A stretch of 64,000 nucleotides of DNA. It comes from Actinomycetes bacterium (lineage in GTDB: Bacteria; Actinomycetota; Acidimicrobiia; Acidimicrobiales; Ilumatobacteraceae). Below are positions 15,423-23,512 of this stretch, piece by piece (positions within the stretch are counted from its first letter, which is position 1; each line of letters starts with the position of its first letter). The stretch lies in the NCBI GenBank assembly GCA_025356335.1, contig JANXUF010000123.1, positions 1 to 64,000 of the forward strand, in the 5' to 3' direction. A program made the position numbers and the translations under genes. The notes below the pieces were generated by a model. It saw only the letters and a program-made list of their open reading frames with translations, did not search any database and was not told the DNA's origin.

Positions 15423-16911
15423 TGCTGGCGAGTTCCATTCTGAGCACCCGACGCAGGAGTTTGCCCGTCTCGTTGTACGGCAACTCGCCGCGGAATTCGA
15501 TCGTCTCCGGCACCTTCGTCGATCGCAATTCCGCGCGTACGAACGATCGCAGGTCATCAGCGTCGAGCTGCGCACCGTCCTTGAGGACGATCGCTGCAGC
15601 GATCTGCTCGCCCCACTCCTGCGACGGTAGACCGAGTACGGCGACGTCGCCGATTGCCGGGTGCCTGCGGATGACATCTTCGATCTCGCCTGGCGAGATG
15701 TTCTCTCCACCGCGGACGATGACATCGTCGAGGCGACCTTCGACATAGAGATAGCCGCCGAGATCGAAGTGGCCGCCGTCGTTGGTCGGGAACCACCCGT
15801 CGACGGCGCGCGACGCCTTGCCGACGTACTCTCCCGATACCTGGGCGCCGCGGACCCAGATCTCTCCCGACTGTCCCGCATCGACCTCGTTCCCGTCGTC
15901 ATCGCGGATGGTGACGTCGAGTCCGCCGTGCGGCCTGCCGACCGACCCGAGCCTGGCGCGGATTGCGGGGTCGTCGCTGGCAAGCGCCTCGCGGTGATCT
16001 GCGGGCCCGAGCACCGAGATCGTCGAACTCGTTTCCGTCAGCCCGTAGGCGTTGACGAAATTGACACCGGGGAGGAGGTCGAGCGCCCGCTGAATGACTT
16101 CGACGGGCATGCGACCGCCACCGTACGAAAGATGCTGCAGCGTCGACAACGACTGACCTGTCTCCTCGACCACATCGAGCACCCGTCCCAACATCGTCGG
16201 TACGACCATCGCATGGGTCACCCGTTGGGCGCCAACGCCGTCGACCCAGCCCTGCGGACTGAAGTTCTCGAGGTAGGCGACACGCCGGCCGGTGTACAGC
16301 GACGACACCGCCGAGGAAATCCCGGCGATGTGATACGGAGGAACGCTGACGAGCGCGGCCTCGTCCTCCTCGGCCGAGGCAAAATCCAGTGTCTCGAAGA
16401 CATAGGACGTCACATGCGTATGGCGGAGCACCGCAGCCTTCGGTTCCCCTGTCGTGCCCGACGTGAACAGCAACACCGCGATGTCATCCGGATCGGGGAT
16501 CGAGACGAGCTCGCCGCCGACACCGCTGAGCGACATCGCCAGCATCTCCGACCGCCTGACGATGCGGAGATCGGGCACACCGTCGATGCGCTGCACCATG
16601 TCGTCGTCGACGATCGCCACGCCAGGTGCCGCACGCTCGGCGATCTTGCGGAGATCGGGGTCGGTCAGCCGGTAGTTCAACGGGGTGAACGACGTCCCCG
16701 CGAGGGCGGAAGCGAACAACGTCAGTGGGACGGCCAGTGAGTTGACGCCGAGGAACACGGTGCGTTCGCCTGGCTGTTGGCCGAGGGCGACGGCGAGCGA
16801 TCTGGCGCGCTCGCGGAGTTCCGCGTAGGTGACAGCGCCCTGGGCGCTACTGGCCGCAACGCGGTCCGGCATCGCCTCTGCCGCCATGTCGAGCAGGATC
16901 GAGAGGTGCAT
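15412..16911 (-). CDS. Acyl-CoA synthetase (AMP-forming, class I adenylate-forming enzyme)
   Basis: Predicted 499 residues from ATG 16911 (MHLSILLDMAAEAMPDRV). It activates a carboxylic acid to its CoA thioester through an acyl-AMP. Motifs in order: P-loop-like LLFTSGTTGEPKAAV, PPYHIAGISS, NAYGLTETSS (A5), GEIWVRG, YLYVEGRLDDVIVRGGENISPGEIE (A8 hinge) and the catalytic Lys in PYNETGKLLRRVL near the C-terminus. The substrate cannot be read from sequence. It is last in an operon that runs ferredoxin, APH-kinase, two CaiB proteins, SDR, ligase, and it likely provides the entry step of the cluster's pathway. Confidence 0.92.
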   Translation of the reverse strand: MHLSILLDMAAEAMPDRVAASSAQGAVTYAELRERARSLAVALGQQPGERTVFLGVNSLAVPLTLFASALAGTSFTPLNYRLTDPDLRKIAERAAPGVAIVDDDMVQRIDGVPDLRIVRRSEMLAMSLSGVGGELVSIPDPDDIAVLLFTSGTTGEPKAAVLRHTHVTSYVFETLDFASAEEDEAALVSVPPYHIAGISSAVSSLYTGRRVAYLENFSPQGWVDGVGAQRVTHAMVVPTMLGRVLDVVEETGQSLSTLQHLSYGGGRMPVEVIQRALDLLPGVNFVNAYGLTETSSTISVLGPADHREALASDDPAIRARLGSVGRPHGGLDVTIRDDDGNEVDAGQSGEIWVRGAQVSGEYVGKASRAVDGWFPTNDGGHFDLGGYLYVEGRLDDVIVRGGENISPGEIEDVIRRHPAIGDVAVLGLPSQEWGEQIAAAIVLKDGAQLDADDLRSFVRAELRSTKVPETIEFRGELPYNETGKLLRRVLRMELASNSS

Positions 16912-16930
16912 GTGCTGCTTCGCTCGTACG

Positions 16931-17701
16931 TCAGCGGACGGCGATGGCTTGGCCACCGTCGACCGGCAGCACCGTGCCGGTCGTGAAGCTCGAGGCATCG
17001 CTCGCCAGGTACAGCGCCGCACCGACGATCTCGTCGGGACGGCCCCCGCGCTTGAGCGGATAGCTCGATGCACCCTTGGCGAACGCCTCCATGTCCCAGG
17101 CATCGGAGATGTCGGTGAAGAACGGCCCTGGCATGATCGTGTTCACCCTGACCTCAGGTCCAAGCGCCTGGGCGAACCCGATGGTGATGACATTGACACC
17201 GGATTTCGCCGCTGCATACGGCAATTCCCCAGCCGTCGGGCGGACGGCGGCGACACTGCTGACGTTGATGATCGTGCCGCTCCCGGCGGCCTTCATTCGC
17301 TCGCCGAACAGCGCAGACAGACGGAACGGGCCCTTGAGGTTGACAGCGATCACTTTGTCGAAGAGCTCCTCGGTGACGCCGACGAGGTTCGGGTACAGCG
17401 GCGACATTCCGGCATTGTTGACGAGGATGTCGACCTTCGCGAACGTCTCGTAGGCGAAATCGCAGAGCGCCTGCAGCTCGTCCCAGTGTCCGACGTGGCA
17501 ACCGTAGGCAACGGCACGGCGACCCGTTGCAGCGATGATCTCATCAGCCGTCTGCTTGCATGATTCGGCCTTACGGCTCGTGATCAGCACGTCGGCACCG
17601 GCAGCGGCGAAGGCCTTGGCCATCTCCTTGCCGAGCCCTCGGCTGCCGCCGGTGATGACGGCTACCCGGCCGGCGAGCACTCCCGTCGCTTCTGCACCCA
17701 T
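16931..17701 (-). CDS. Short-chain dehydrogenase/reductase (SDR)
   Basis: Predicted 256 residues, start preceded by CAGGAGGCC and overlapping the upstream stop by TGATG. Classical SDR: GGSRGLGKEMA nucleotide-binding motif, NNAGMSP, catalytic Ser in NVSSVAAV and YAAAK (Tyr, Lys), and the C-terminal DGGQ. It probably oxidises or reduces a hydroxyl/keto group on the CoA-bound intermediate; cofactor preference is not clear. Its tight coupling to the CaiB genes and the ligase puts it in the same pathway. Confidence 0.9.
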   Translation of the reverse strand: MGAEATGVLAGRVAVITGGSRGLGKEMAKAFAAAGADVLITSRKAESCKQTADEIIAATGRRAVAYGCHVGHWDELQALCDFAYETFAKVDILVNNAGMSPLYPNLVGVTEELFDKVIAVNLKGPFRLSALFGERMKAAGSGTIINVSSVAAVRPTAGELPYAAAKSGVNVITIGFAQALGPEVRVNTIMPGPFFTDISDAWDMEAFAKGASSYPLKRGGRPDEIVGAALYLASDASSFTTGTVLPVDGGQAIAVR

Positions 17702-18960
17702 CACTGGCCTCCTGTTGTTGGTGCCGCCGCCGAGACGGTTGTCGACAACACCGAGAGCGAATTTTCGTCGAGATGTGGCGCAGGTCCCGGATCCGCGGCT
17801 GCAAACGCCGAGAAACGGAATGGAGCGCCAGGAAACGGTACTGGACCGACCCCGTCGACGTCGACCGGAACGAAGAACTGGCGCGCAGCGAGATGTTCGT
17901 CGTCGAAGAGGTCCTCCGGTGCGTTGAGGATACCGATCGGCAACTGGCGCGCCTGGCCCTCGTGGTAGGCGGTGTTGGCGTCCATCAGCAGGAAGAACAC
18001 CTCGACGACCCCTTGGATGTGCGGGAAACGCGCCTGACGATGGCTGACCTCGGCGAATTCGGGATCGCCGAGGTCGGCCTCGAGGCCGTACTCGCCGAGC
18101 CAGCTCACCAGTGAATGCCATGGTTTGGTGTCGGCGAGCACGAGCGCGAAATAGACGTAGCGCCCGTCGGCGCATTGGAACAGCGCCGGCGACGTCGGGG
18201 TCGGTTGCGCGTGGCGGCATGTCTGTCGCTGCACGTTGACACGTGGATAGAACCAGTACGGATTGGCGAGTTCGCAGGTGACCGCTGCCGCCTCGTGAAC
18301 CGAGACGTCGACAACCTGGCCGAGGCCGGTCCGACGGCGGTCGAGCAGCGCCAGCAGGATACCGATGTGCCCGAATGCAGCTGCGGTGTGCGCCGACTGG
18401 TTGCCGCCTGGCAGGATCGGCGGGATCGAGTGGTCGTCGTAGCCGCAACTCATCAGCGGTCCGCCAGCACCGAGCGAGATCAGTTCGGACGCTTTGTAGT
18501 CCGCCCATGGGCCCGTCAGGCCGAAGGCAGTGACGCTGGCAACGATCAGATGCGGATGGCGCTCGCTCAGTGATTCGGCACGGAGATCGAGCGCAGCCGA
18601 TTCGACGGCGGAGGTCGAGGTGATGACGACGTCAGCGCCTTCCAACAGCACGTGCAACCGGTCACGATCCGTTTCGGTCGTCAGGTCCAACACGATGCTC
18701 TGCTTGCCGCGGTTGTAGAACCAGAAGTTGAGGCTGTTCTCCGGGTCTGGCTCGTCGCCGACGAACGGACCGATGAAACGCCCTGATGCACCGCCGGGGG
18801 GCTCGACCTTGACGACGTCGGCACCCATCAGCACCATCATCTGACCGACGTCTTCTCCACCGGGCTCTGTCGCAATTTCGATGATCCTCAGGCCTTCGTA
18901 TGGCGTACGGCCGGAGACGCCGGAATGGTCGTGCGAATGATCGATCGCCTGCTCTGACAT
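17701..18960 (-). CDS. Family III CoA transferase (CaiB/BaiF), first of tandem pair
   Basis: Predicted 419 residues. The CaiB/BaiF knot fold is shown by YEGLRIIEIATEPGGEDVGQMM, GADVVKVEPPGG, NFWFYNRGKQSIVLDL, ASVTAFGLTGPWADY and LDRRRTGLGQVVDVSVHEA. The residue that carries CoA in this family is an Asp just after the YxASD-type turn; here the sequence is YKASELIS, with Glu. A His/Asp-rich N-terminus (HSHDHSG) is unusual. It overlaps the second CaiB gene (TGATG). Two adjacent unlike family III subunits recall heteromeric transferases such as BbsEF. It could move CoA between acids or racemise an acyl-CoA. Confidence 0.88.
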   Translation of the reverse strand: MSEQAIDHSHDHSGVSGRTPYEGLRIIEIATEPGGEDVGQMMVLMGADVVKVEPPGGASGRFIGPFVGDEPDPENSLNFWFYNRGKQSIVLDLTTETDRDRLHVLLEGADVVITSTSAVESAALDLRAESLSERHPHLIVASVTAFGLTGPWADYKASELISLGAGGPLMSCGYDDHSIPPILPGGNQSAHTAAAFGHIGILLALLDRRRTGLGQVVDVSVHEAAAVTCELANPYWFYPRVNVQRQTCRHAQPTPTSPALFQCADGRYVYFALVLADTKPWHSLVSWLGEYGLEADLGDPEFAEVSHRQARFPHIQGVVEVFFLLMDANTAYHEGQARQLPIGILNAPEDLFDDEHLAARQFFVPVDVDGVGPVPFPGAPFRFSAFAAADPGPAPHLDENSLSVLSTTVSAAAPTTGGQ

Positions 18961-20258
18961 CAGATGACACCCTTGTCGAGCAGTTCGCCCCGTTCGTCGG
19001 CACTCAGGCCGAGGAGCTCGCCGAAGACATAGTCGTTGTCCTCAGCGACGAGCGGCGCGGAACGCCAGTTGTCCGGAGCGGTACGCGACATCTGCATCGG
19101 CATGCCCTCGAAGAGCGCCGGACCGATGACCGGATGGTCGAGTTCGAAGAACGTGCCGCGGAAGGCGATCTGCGGATCGTGTTCGCTCAGATCTTCGGCC
19201 GTCTGCACCGCAGCGGCACGAACACCACGGGCCTGCAGTACGTCCATGACCTCGTGTGGCGTGCGGGTCAGCGTCCACGCACTGATGTGCGTGTCCAACT
19301 CGTCCTGATGGGCGAAGCGGCTCTCCTGGTCGCAGAACATCGGGTCGTTCACCCAATCCGGCGATCCGAGCACATCGACGAGCAGATCCCACTCCGATTG
19401 ATCGAGCACCGCGATGGCCGCCCAACGATCGGTTCCGGCGCAGGGGTAGACCCCGTGGGGCGCGGCGTGCGGATGTTCCAGGCGGTTGCCTGTCGGGTAG
19501 TCGTCACGGCGTGTACTGCGTTTGTTCACCTTGACGTCGAGGATGACCGGTCCGAGCAGACTGATACCGGCCTCGACCGCCGAGACGTCGATCTCGGTGC
19601 CTTCTCCGGTTTCCTCACGATGCAGGATCGCCATCAGCAGAGCAGCGGAGTTGTAGTACGCCGCAAGATTGTCCATATAGGAAAGCCCCCAGCCAGACGG
19701 TTCGCGGCCCGGCAGGCCGCTGATGTGCGACAGACCGCTGACCGCCTGCACGACCGGACCGTAACTGCGGTATTCCGTATGCGGGCCGGTATGGCCGTAT
19801 CCGCTCATTCGCGCATAGATGATCGACGGGTTGAGCTGCTGCAGGCGGGCGAAGGTGAGTCCCCAACGTTCCATCACCCCCGGTGCGAAGTTCTCGGTCA
19901 CGACGTTGCTCTTGGTGATCAGACGGTCGGCGAGTTCCCGGCCTTCGGGGGTGCGCATGTTGATCGTCACACCGAGCTTGTTCCGGCTGTAGTTGTTGAA
20001 CAGTCCTCCCATGTTCGGATCGGGGTTCGACAGCTCCTCGCCGTAGCTCAGCGCCTTACCCTGGCCCTTGTAGATCGGCAGGCGGCGCGGCATGTCGACG
20101 CGCGTGCGATCTTCGATCTTGATGACCTCGGCGCCGAAGTCGGCGAGCAGGCGGGTCGCGACGGCGCCGACGCCCATCCAGCAGAAATCGGCGACGCGTA
20201 CGCCCGTCAACGGTCCGGTGCGCCGGCCAGGCGTCCTTGTGGAGACCGGGTTGGTCAC
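18960..20258 (-). CDS. Family III CoA transferase (CaiB/BaiF), second of tandem pair
   Basis: Predicted 432 residues from GTG 20258, which overlaps the preceding stop by GTGA. The fold is clear: LTGVRVADFCWMGVGAVATR, DFGAEVIKIED, GGLFNNYSRNKLGVTINM, ARMSGYGHTGPHTEY and LHREETGEGTEIDVSAVEA. At the usual catalytic Asp position it reads YRSYGPVVQAVSG, with Gly. It is about 20-25% like its neighbour by eye, so the pair is old and probably two subunits rather than a recent duplication. The substrate is unknown. Confidence 0.88.
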   Translation of the reverse strand: MTNPVSTRTPGRRTGPLTGVRVADFCWMGVGAVATRLLADFGAEVIKIEDRTRVDMPRRLPIYKGQGKALSYGEELSNPDPNMGGLFNNYSRNKLGVTINMRTPEGRELADRLITKSNVVTENFAPGVMERWGLTFARLQQLNPSIIYARMSGYGHTGPHTEYRSYGPVVQAVSGLSHISGLPGREPSGWGLSYMDNLAAYYNSAALLMAILHREETGEGTEIDVSAVEAGISLLGPVILDVKVNKRSTRRDDYPTGNRLEHPHAAPHGVYPCAGTDRWAAIAVLDQSEWDLLVDVLGSPDWVNDPMFCDQESRFAHQDELDTHISAWTLTRTPHEVMDVLQARGVRAAAVQTAEDLSEHDPQIAFRGTFFELDHPVIGPALFEGMPMQMSRTAPDNWRSAPLVAEDNDYVFGELLGLSADERGELLDKGVI

Positions 20259-21427
20259 TGCGGAGCTCCTTCGGTTTCGGCACGAGGGGCTGGCGCCGAA
20301 CCAACAGCGCCGCCGACCCGGTCGAGCAGCTCCTCTGCACGGGCGGCCATCCTGGCGACCGGCTGCCCGCGGTCCGCCATACGCGGGTCGGTGCTCTCGC
20401 CACGCACCCATCGTTGATAGAGCTGTTCGAGCACCACGGCGGTCTTCCATGTCGCAAATGCTTCGTACCAGGCGATGCCGCTGACATCGAAGCCGGTGCG
20501 AGCCGCGTACCGCTGAACGATCTCGGCTCTCGACGGCAAGCCCATCTTCTCCAGCCCGACGACGTGGAGCGGACGGGCGCCGTCGATATCGCCAGGGTCC
20601 GGCCAATAGTTCAGCAGCGTGCCGAGGTCGGCGAGCGGGTCACCGATGGTCGCCATATCCCAGTCGAAGATCGTCTTGACCCGGTCGGGATTGGTCGGAT
20701 CGAACTGGCAATTGTCGATCTTGTAGTCGTTGTGCAGCACGGACACCTGCGCCGACTCGGCGGGGATGCCGGCCTCGAGGCGGTCACCGACGACCGCCAT
20801 CAGCGGCACACGACCCTCGTCGACGAGCGACCAACGCTTGCGCCACCCTGTCACCTGGCGGGTCACGAAGCCGACCGGCCGACCGAGATCACCGAGACCT
20901 GCAGCTGCGGGGTCGACGAGATGAAGATCGGCAAGGGTGTCGACGACGGCGTCGCCGATGCGGCCACCGGCGTTGTCGAACTGGGCCATCGAGGCGGGAA
21001 CGTGATCCCACACAACGACGCCGCTGCGATATTCGACGACGAGGAAATCGGAGCCGATGACGCTGTGGTCGTCACAGAAGGCGTAACCCTTGGCGACCCG
21101 ATCGAACACCGTCGACAGTCCGGAGACGGCGCGGAACTCACGACGCATGTCATGCGCACCTGGTGCCAGCGTGCCGAACGGTGGACGGCGCACGACCATC
21201 TGCGTCTCGCCGATACTGACGAAATAGGTGAGGTTGGCAGAGCCGTTGGGGAACTGTTTGACGACGAACTCGCCGGTGATGCCCGGAACGTGCTCGCGCA
21301 GGTACGCCTCGAGTCGATCCCATGGCTGATCTTCGCCTGGGCGCACATCGGCGAACTCGACGTCGTGTGTCAGTGCAGGCGGCGACGCCTGATGCACCGG
21401 CGTGGCACGCTCATCGTGACCGCTCAC
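20255..21427 (-). CDS. APH-fold phosphotransferase of acyl-CoA catabolism type
   Basis: Predicted 390 residues from GTG 21427, overlapping the ferredoxin stop (GTGA). Aminoglycoside-phosphotransferase/choline-kinase fold: nucleotide-binding FPNGSANLTYFV and MVVRRPP, catalytic loop LHNDYKIDNCQFD, and FDWDMATIGDPLADLG with the Mg-binding Asp. Relatives form the N-terminal part of mammalian ACAD10/ACAD11 and include LvaA of the levulinate pathway, which phosphorylates the hydroxyl of 4-hydroxyacyl-CoA. Antibiotic resistance is unlikely given the operon of ligase, CaiB and dehydrogenase genes. A role on a hydroxyacyl-CoA is inferred. Confidence 0.85.
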   Translation of the reverse strand: MSGHDERATPVHQASPPALTHDVEFADVRPGEDQPWDRLEAYLREHVPGITGEFVVKQFPNGSANLTYFVSIGETQMVVRRPPFGTLAPGAHDMRREFRAVSGLSTVFDRVAKGYAFCDDHSVIGSDFLVVEYRSGVVVWDHVPASMAQFDNAGGRIGDAVVDTLADLHLVDPAAAGLGDLGRPVGFVTRQVTGWRKRWSLVDEGRVPLMAVVGDRLEAGIPAESAQVSVLHNDYKIDNCQFDPTNPDRVKTIFDWDMATIGDPLADLGTLLNYWPDPGDIDGARPLHVVGLEKMGLPSRAEIVQRYAARTGFDVSGIAWYEAFATWKTAVVLEQLYQRWVRGESTDPRMADRGQPVARMAARAEELLDRVGGAVGSAPAPRAETEGAPQ

Positions 21428-21627
21428 GACTCGGAGATCTCGTGGATCGCTGCCTCAGGGCACGCCAGGATGACGTCTGCGATCAGTGCTTCCCGGCCAG
21501 GCGGGACGTCGAATTCGACGTCTCTGATCGTCACGAACCCTTCGTCGTCGTAGAACAGGACGTCGGGTGCGAGCGTGTAGCAACGCCCGTGGCCTGTGCA
21601 CTTCGTGCCGTCAACAGTGATCTTCAT
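21424..21627 (-). CDS. [3Fe-4S] ferredoxin of the P450-partner type
   Basis: Predicted 67 residues (MKITVDGTKCTGHGRC). Cys10, Cys16 and Cys56-Pro are the three cluster ligands; His13 replaces the second cysteine and Ala20-Pro the fourth, the exact pattern of ferredoxins that feed bacterial cytochrome P450s. It is the first gene of the six-gene operon running to the ligase, with palindrome D 60 bases upstream. No P450 or Rieske oxygenase occurs in the window, so its electron acceptor must be encoded elsewhere or be one of the dehydrogenases. Confidence 0.9.
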   Translation of the reverse strand: MKITVDGTKCTGHGRCYTLAPDVLFYDDEGFVTIRDVEFDVPPGREALIADVILACPEAAIHEISES

Positions 21628-21686
21628 TGCTGTCCCCCTGGTCTGCTCAGGCGTCGGCCAACCCCTGGCAGACCCTATAAACTCTA

Positions 21687-21702
21687 ATTCATCATGATGA
21701 TA
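21687..21702 (+). promoter_or_regulatory. Cluster palindrome, site D (candidate operator)
   Basis: ATTCATCATGATGATA, containing the perfect 12-bp palindrome TCATCATGATGA. It lies 60-75 bases upstream of the ferredoxin start, in the promoter of the ferredoxin-APH-CaiB-CaiB-SDR-ligase operon. Confidence 0.65.
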
Positions 21703-21733
21703 TCGGTCAAGGCCGGAACGGTCAAGTACCGCG

Positions 21734-23053
21734 CTACGGGGAGACGAGAGCGTGCTCGGCTTCGACCTCCTCGAACTCGGCGAGTACGTCGGCGAAGCGC
21801 GCCCTGGCCTGCTCCCGTTTACGCAGGATGTGCCCGGTCGGGAAGAGCTCCTCGGTGCCCCTGTGGTCTTTCAGCACCTGGCGGGCGAGGGTGATCTTGT
21901 GCACTTCGGTGGCGCCGTCCGCCAAGCCCATGTGGAACGATTCGAGCACCATCGCGGCGAACGGCATCTCGTGCGAGACGCCGAGCGAGCCGTGGATCTG
22001 CAGTGCTCGGGAGGCGACGTCGTGGAGCACCTGGGGCATCGCCGCCTTGACTGCTGAGATGTCGGCGCGGACCATCAGGTAATCGTTGTACCGGTCGATC
22101 TTCCATGCTGTCCTCAGCACCAGCAGTCGGAATTGCTCGATCTGCACCCAACTGTCGGCGATCATCGCCTGCACCAACTGCTTGCGGGCGAGCAGTTCGC
22201 CCTGCGTCGAGCGGGACAGCGCACGCTCGCACATCATGTCGAAGGCCTTCTTGACCAGGCCGACGGTCCGCATCGCGTGATGAATACGGCCGCCGCCAAG
22301 ACGCGTCTGGGCGACGATGAAACCCTCTCCACGTCCGCCGAGCAGGTGGTCCTTGGGGATGCGGACGTTGTGGTACTTGACGTACGAGTGGGTGCCATGG
22401 TTCTCGTCGTGACCGTAGATGCCGACGTTGCGGACGATCTCGATACCCGGAGTATCTGCCGGCACGACGAACATCGACAGGCGTTTGTGCTTCGGAGCGT
22501 CCGGTTCGGTGACCGCCAGCAGGATCAGGAACGAAGCGAAGTTGGCATGCGACGAGAACCACTTCTCACCGTTGATCACCCACTCGTCACCATCGAGTTC
22601 GGCGCTGGTCACGAAGCCCGTCGGGTCGCTGCCGCCACGCGGTTCGGTCATCGAATACGCCGACACCATCGTATTGTCGAGCAGCGGCTGGAGGTACTGC
22701 TGCTTCAGGTCCGGCGTGCCGTAGTGCGCAAGGATCTCGGCGTTGCCGGAGTCCGGTGCCTGGCACCCGAAGACGACCGGGCCGCTGTGTGTCCGACCGA
22801 GGATCTCGTTGAGCAGCGCCAACTTGACCTGCCCATAGCCCTGGCCGCCGAGATTCGGGCCGAGGTGGCAGGCCCACAGACCACGGTCGCGGACCTGCTG
22901 CTGCAACGGCGGGATCAGCCTGTTGCGGACGGGGTCGCGCAGGTCCCACGCATGGCGGATGACCATATCGACGGGCTCGACCTCTCGGGTGACGAATTCC
23001 TCGACCCAGTCGAGTTCCTTCTGGAAATCGGGATCGGTCTCGAAGTCCCACAT
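21734..23053 (-). CDS. Acyl-CoA dehydrogenase (ACAD10/11-like)
   Basis: Predicted 439 residues (MWDFETDPDFQKELDWVEEFV). FAD-binding segments YSMTEPRGGSDPTG and WVINGEKWFSSHANFASF, the GGGRIHHAMRTVGL helix, and C-terminal ALQIHGSLGVSHEMPFAAM with DGATEVHKITLARQVL. The pattern HGxxG...DGxxEVH and the length match the dehydrogenase part of ACAD10/ACAD11 and LvaC-type enzymes. It follows a DUF35 and a thiolase-like gene. With the APH-fold kinase in the adjacent operon it suggests conversion of a hydroxyacyl-CoA by phosphorylation and elimination (inference). Confidence 0.9.
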   Translation of the reverse strand: MWDFETDPDFQKELDWVEEFVTREVEPVDMVIRHAWDLRDPVRNRLIPPLQQQVRDRGLWACHLGPNLGGQGYGQVKLALLNEILGRTHSGPVVFGCQAPDSGNAEILAHYGTPDLKQQYLQPLLDNTMVSAYSMTEPRGGSDPTGFVTSAELDGDEWVINGEKWFSSHANFASFLILLAVTEPDAPKHKRLSMFVVPADTPGIEIVRNVGIYGHDENHGTHSYVKYHNVRIPKDHLLGGRGEGFIVAQTRLGGGRIHHAMRTVGLVKKAFDMMCERALSRSTQGELLARKQLVQAMIADSWVQIEQFRLLVLRTAWKIDRYNDYLMVRADISAVKAAMPQVLHDVASRALQIHGSLGVSHEMPFAAMVLESFHMGLADGATEVHKITLARQVLKDHRGTEELFPTGHILRKREQARARFADVLAEFEEVEAEHALVSP

Positions 23054-23095
23054 GACATTCTCTTTTCTTGGTCGATGCTTTGTGCTGCGGGCAAC

Positions 23096-23512
23096 TCAGT
23101 CGAGGGCCCAATTCGGCACGATCGTGCCGTCTGGCATCGTTTCCCAACGCACGTGGGCCGGCGTGCCGGCGTCAGGTGTCATGCGCCCGGGGATCGAGCC
23201 GATGAGGCGCGCCTGCGGTGCGTCGTCGAGCTCGATGACGAGCACCGTGTACGGCACGGGGTAGTTCGGATGCACCTGGTGTTCGACAATCGTCGACGTA
23301 TAGACCGTCCCGTGTTGAGCGACTTCACGCCATTCGAGGTCGAAGCTGTGACACACGCGGCACATCGGCCGCGGCAGGTGGAGTACGGCACCGCAGTTCG
23401 TGCAGGCCTGCACGACAAGCCTGCGCTGCTGCGCTGCCGCCCAGAACCCGCCGGTGTCGACGTCGTCGGTGACCGGCCGGAGGTAGACGAGGTTGCTCTC
23501 GGTCATCGTCAT
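23096..23512 (-). CDS. DUF35 OB-fold/zinc-ribbon protein, second copy
   Basis: Predicted 138 residues. The zinc ribbon (CTNCG at about 37-41, CRVC at about 51-54) precedes an OB-fold (TVYTSTIVEHQVHPNYPVPYTVLVIELDD, and LIGSIPGRMTPDAG). It overlaps the thiolase-like gene upstream by four bases. It is clearly paired with that gene and is diverged from the DUF35 at 11527. In known complexes this subunit binds the acyl-CoA and presents it to the thiolase-fold partner. Confidence 0.87.
   Translation of the reverse strand: MTMTESNLVYLRPVTDDVDTGGFWAAAQQRRLVVQACTNCGAVLHLPRPMCRVCHSFDLEWREVAQHGTVYTSTIVEHQVHPNYPVPYTVLVIELDDAPQARLIGSIPGRMTPDAGTPAHVRWETMPDGTIVPNWALD

Noticed and set aside
18900-20417. 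505-codon plus-strand open frame opposite the CaiB gene
   Set aside because: Shadow of the CoA transferase; no recognisable domain.
20255-21427. Aminoglycoside resistance gene
   Set aside because: The APH fold is shared with metabolic kinases; the operon context and the ACAD10-like pattern point to acyl-CoA metabolism.
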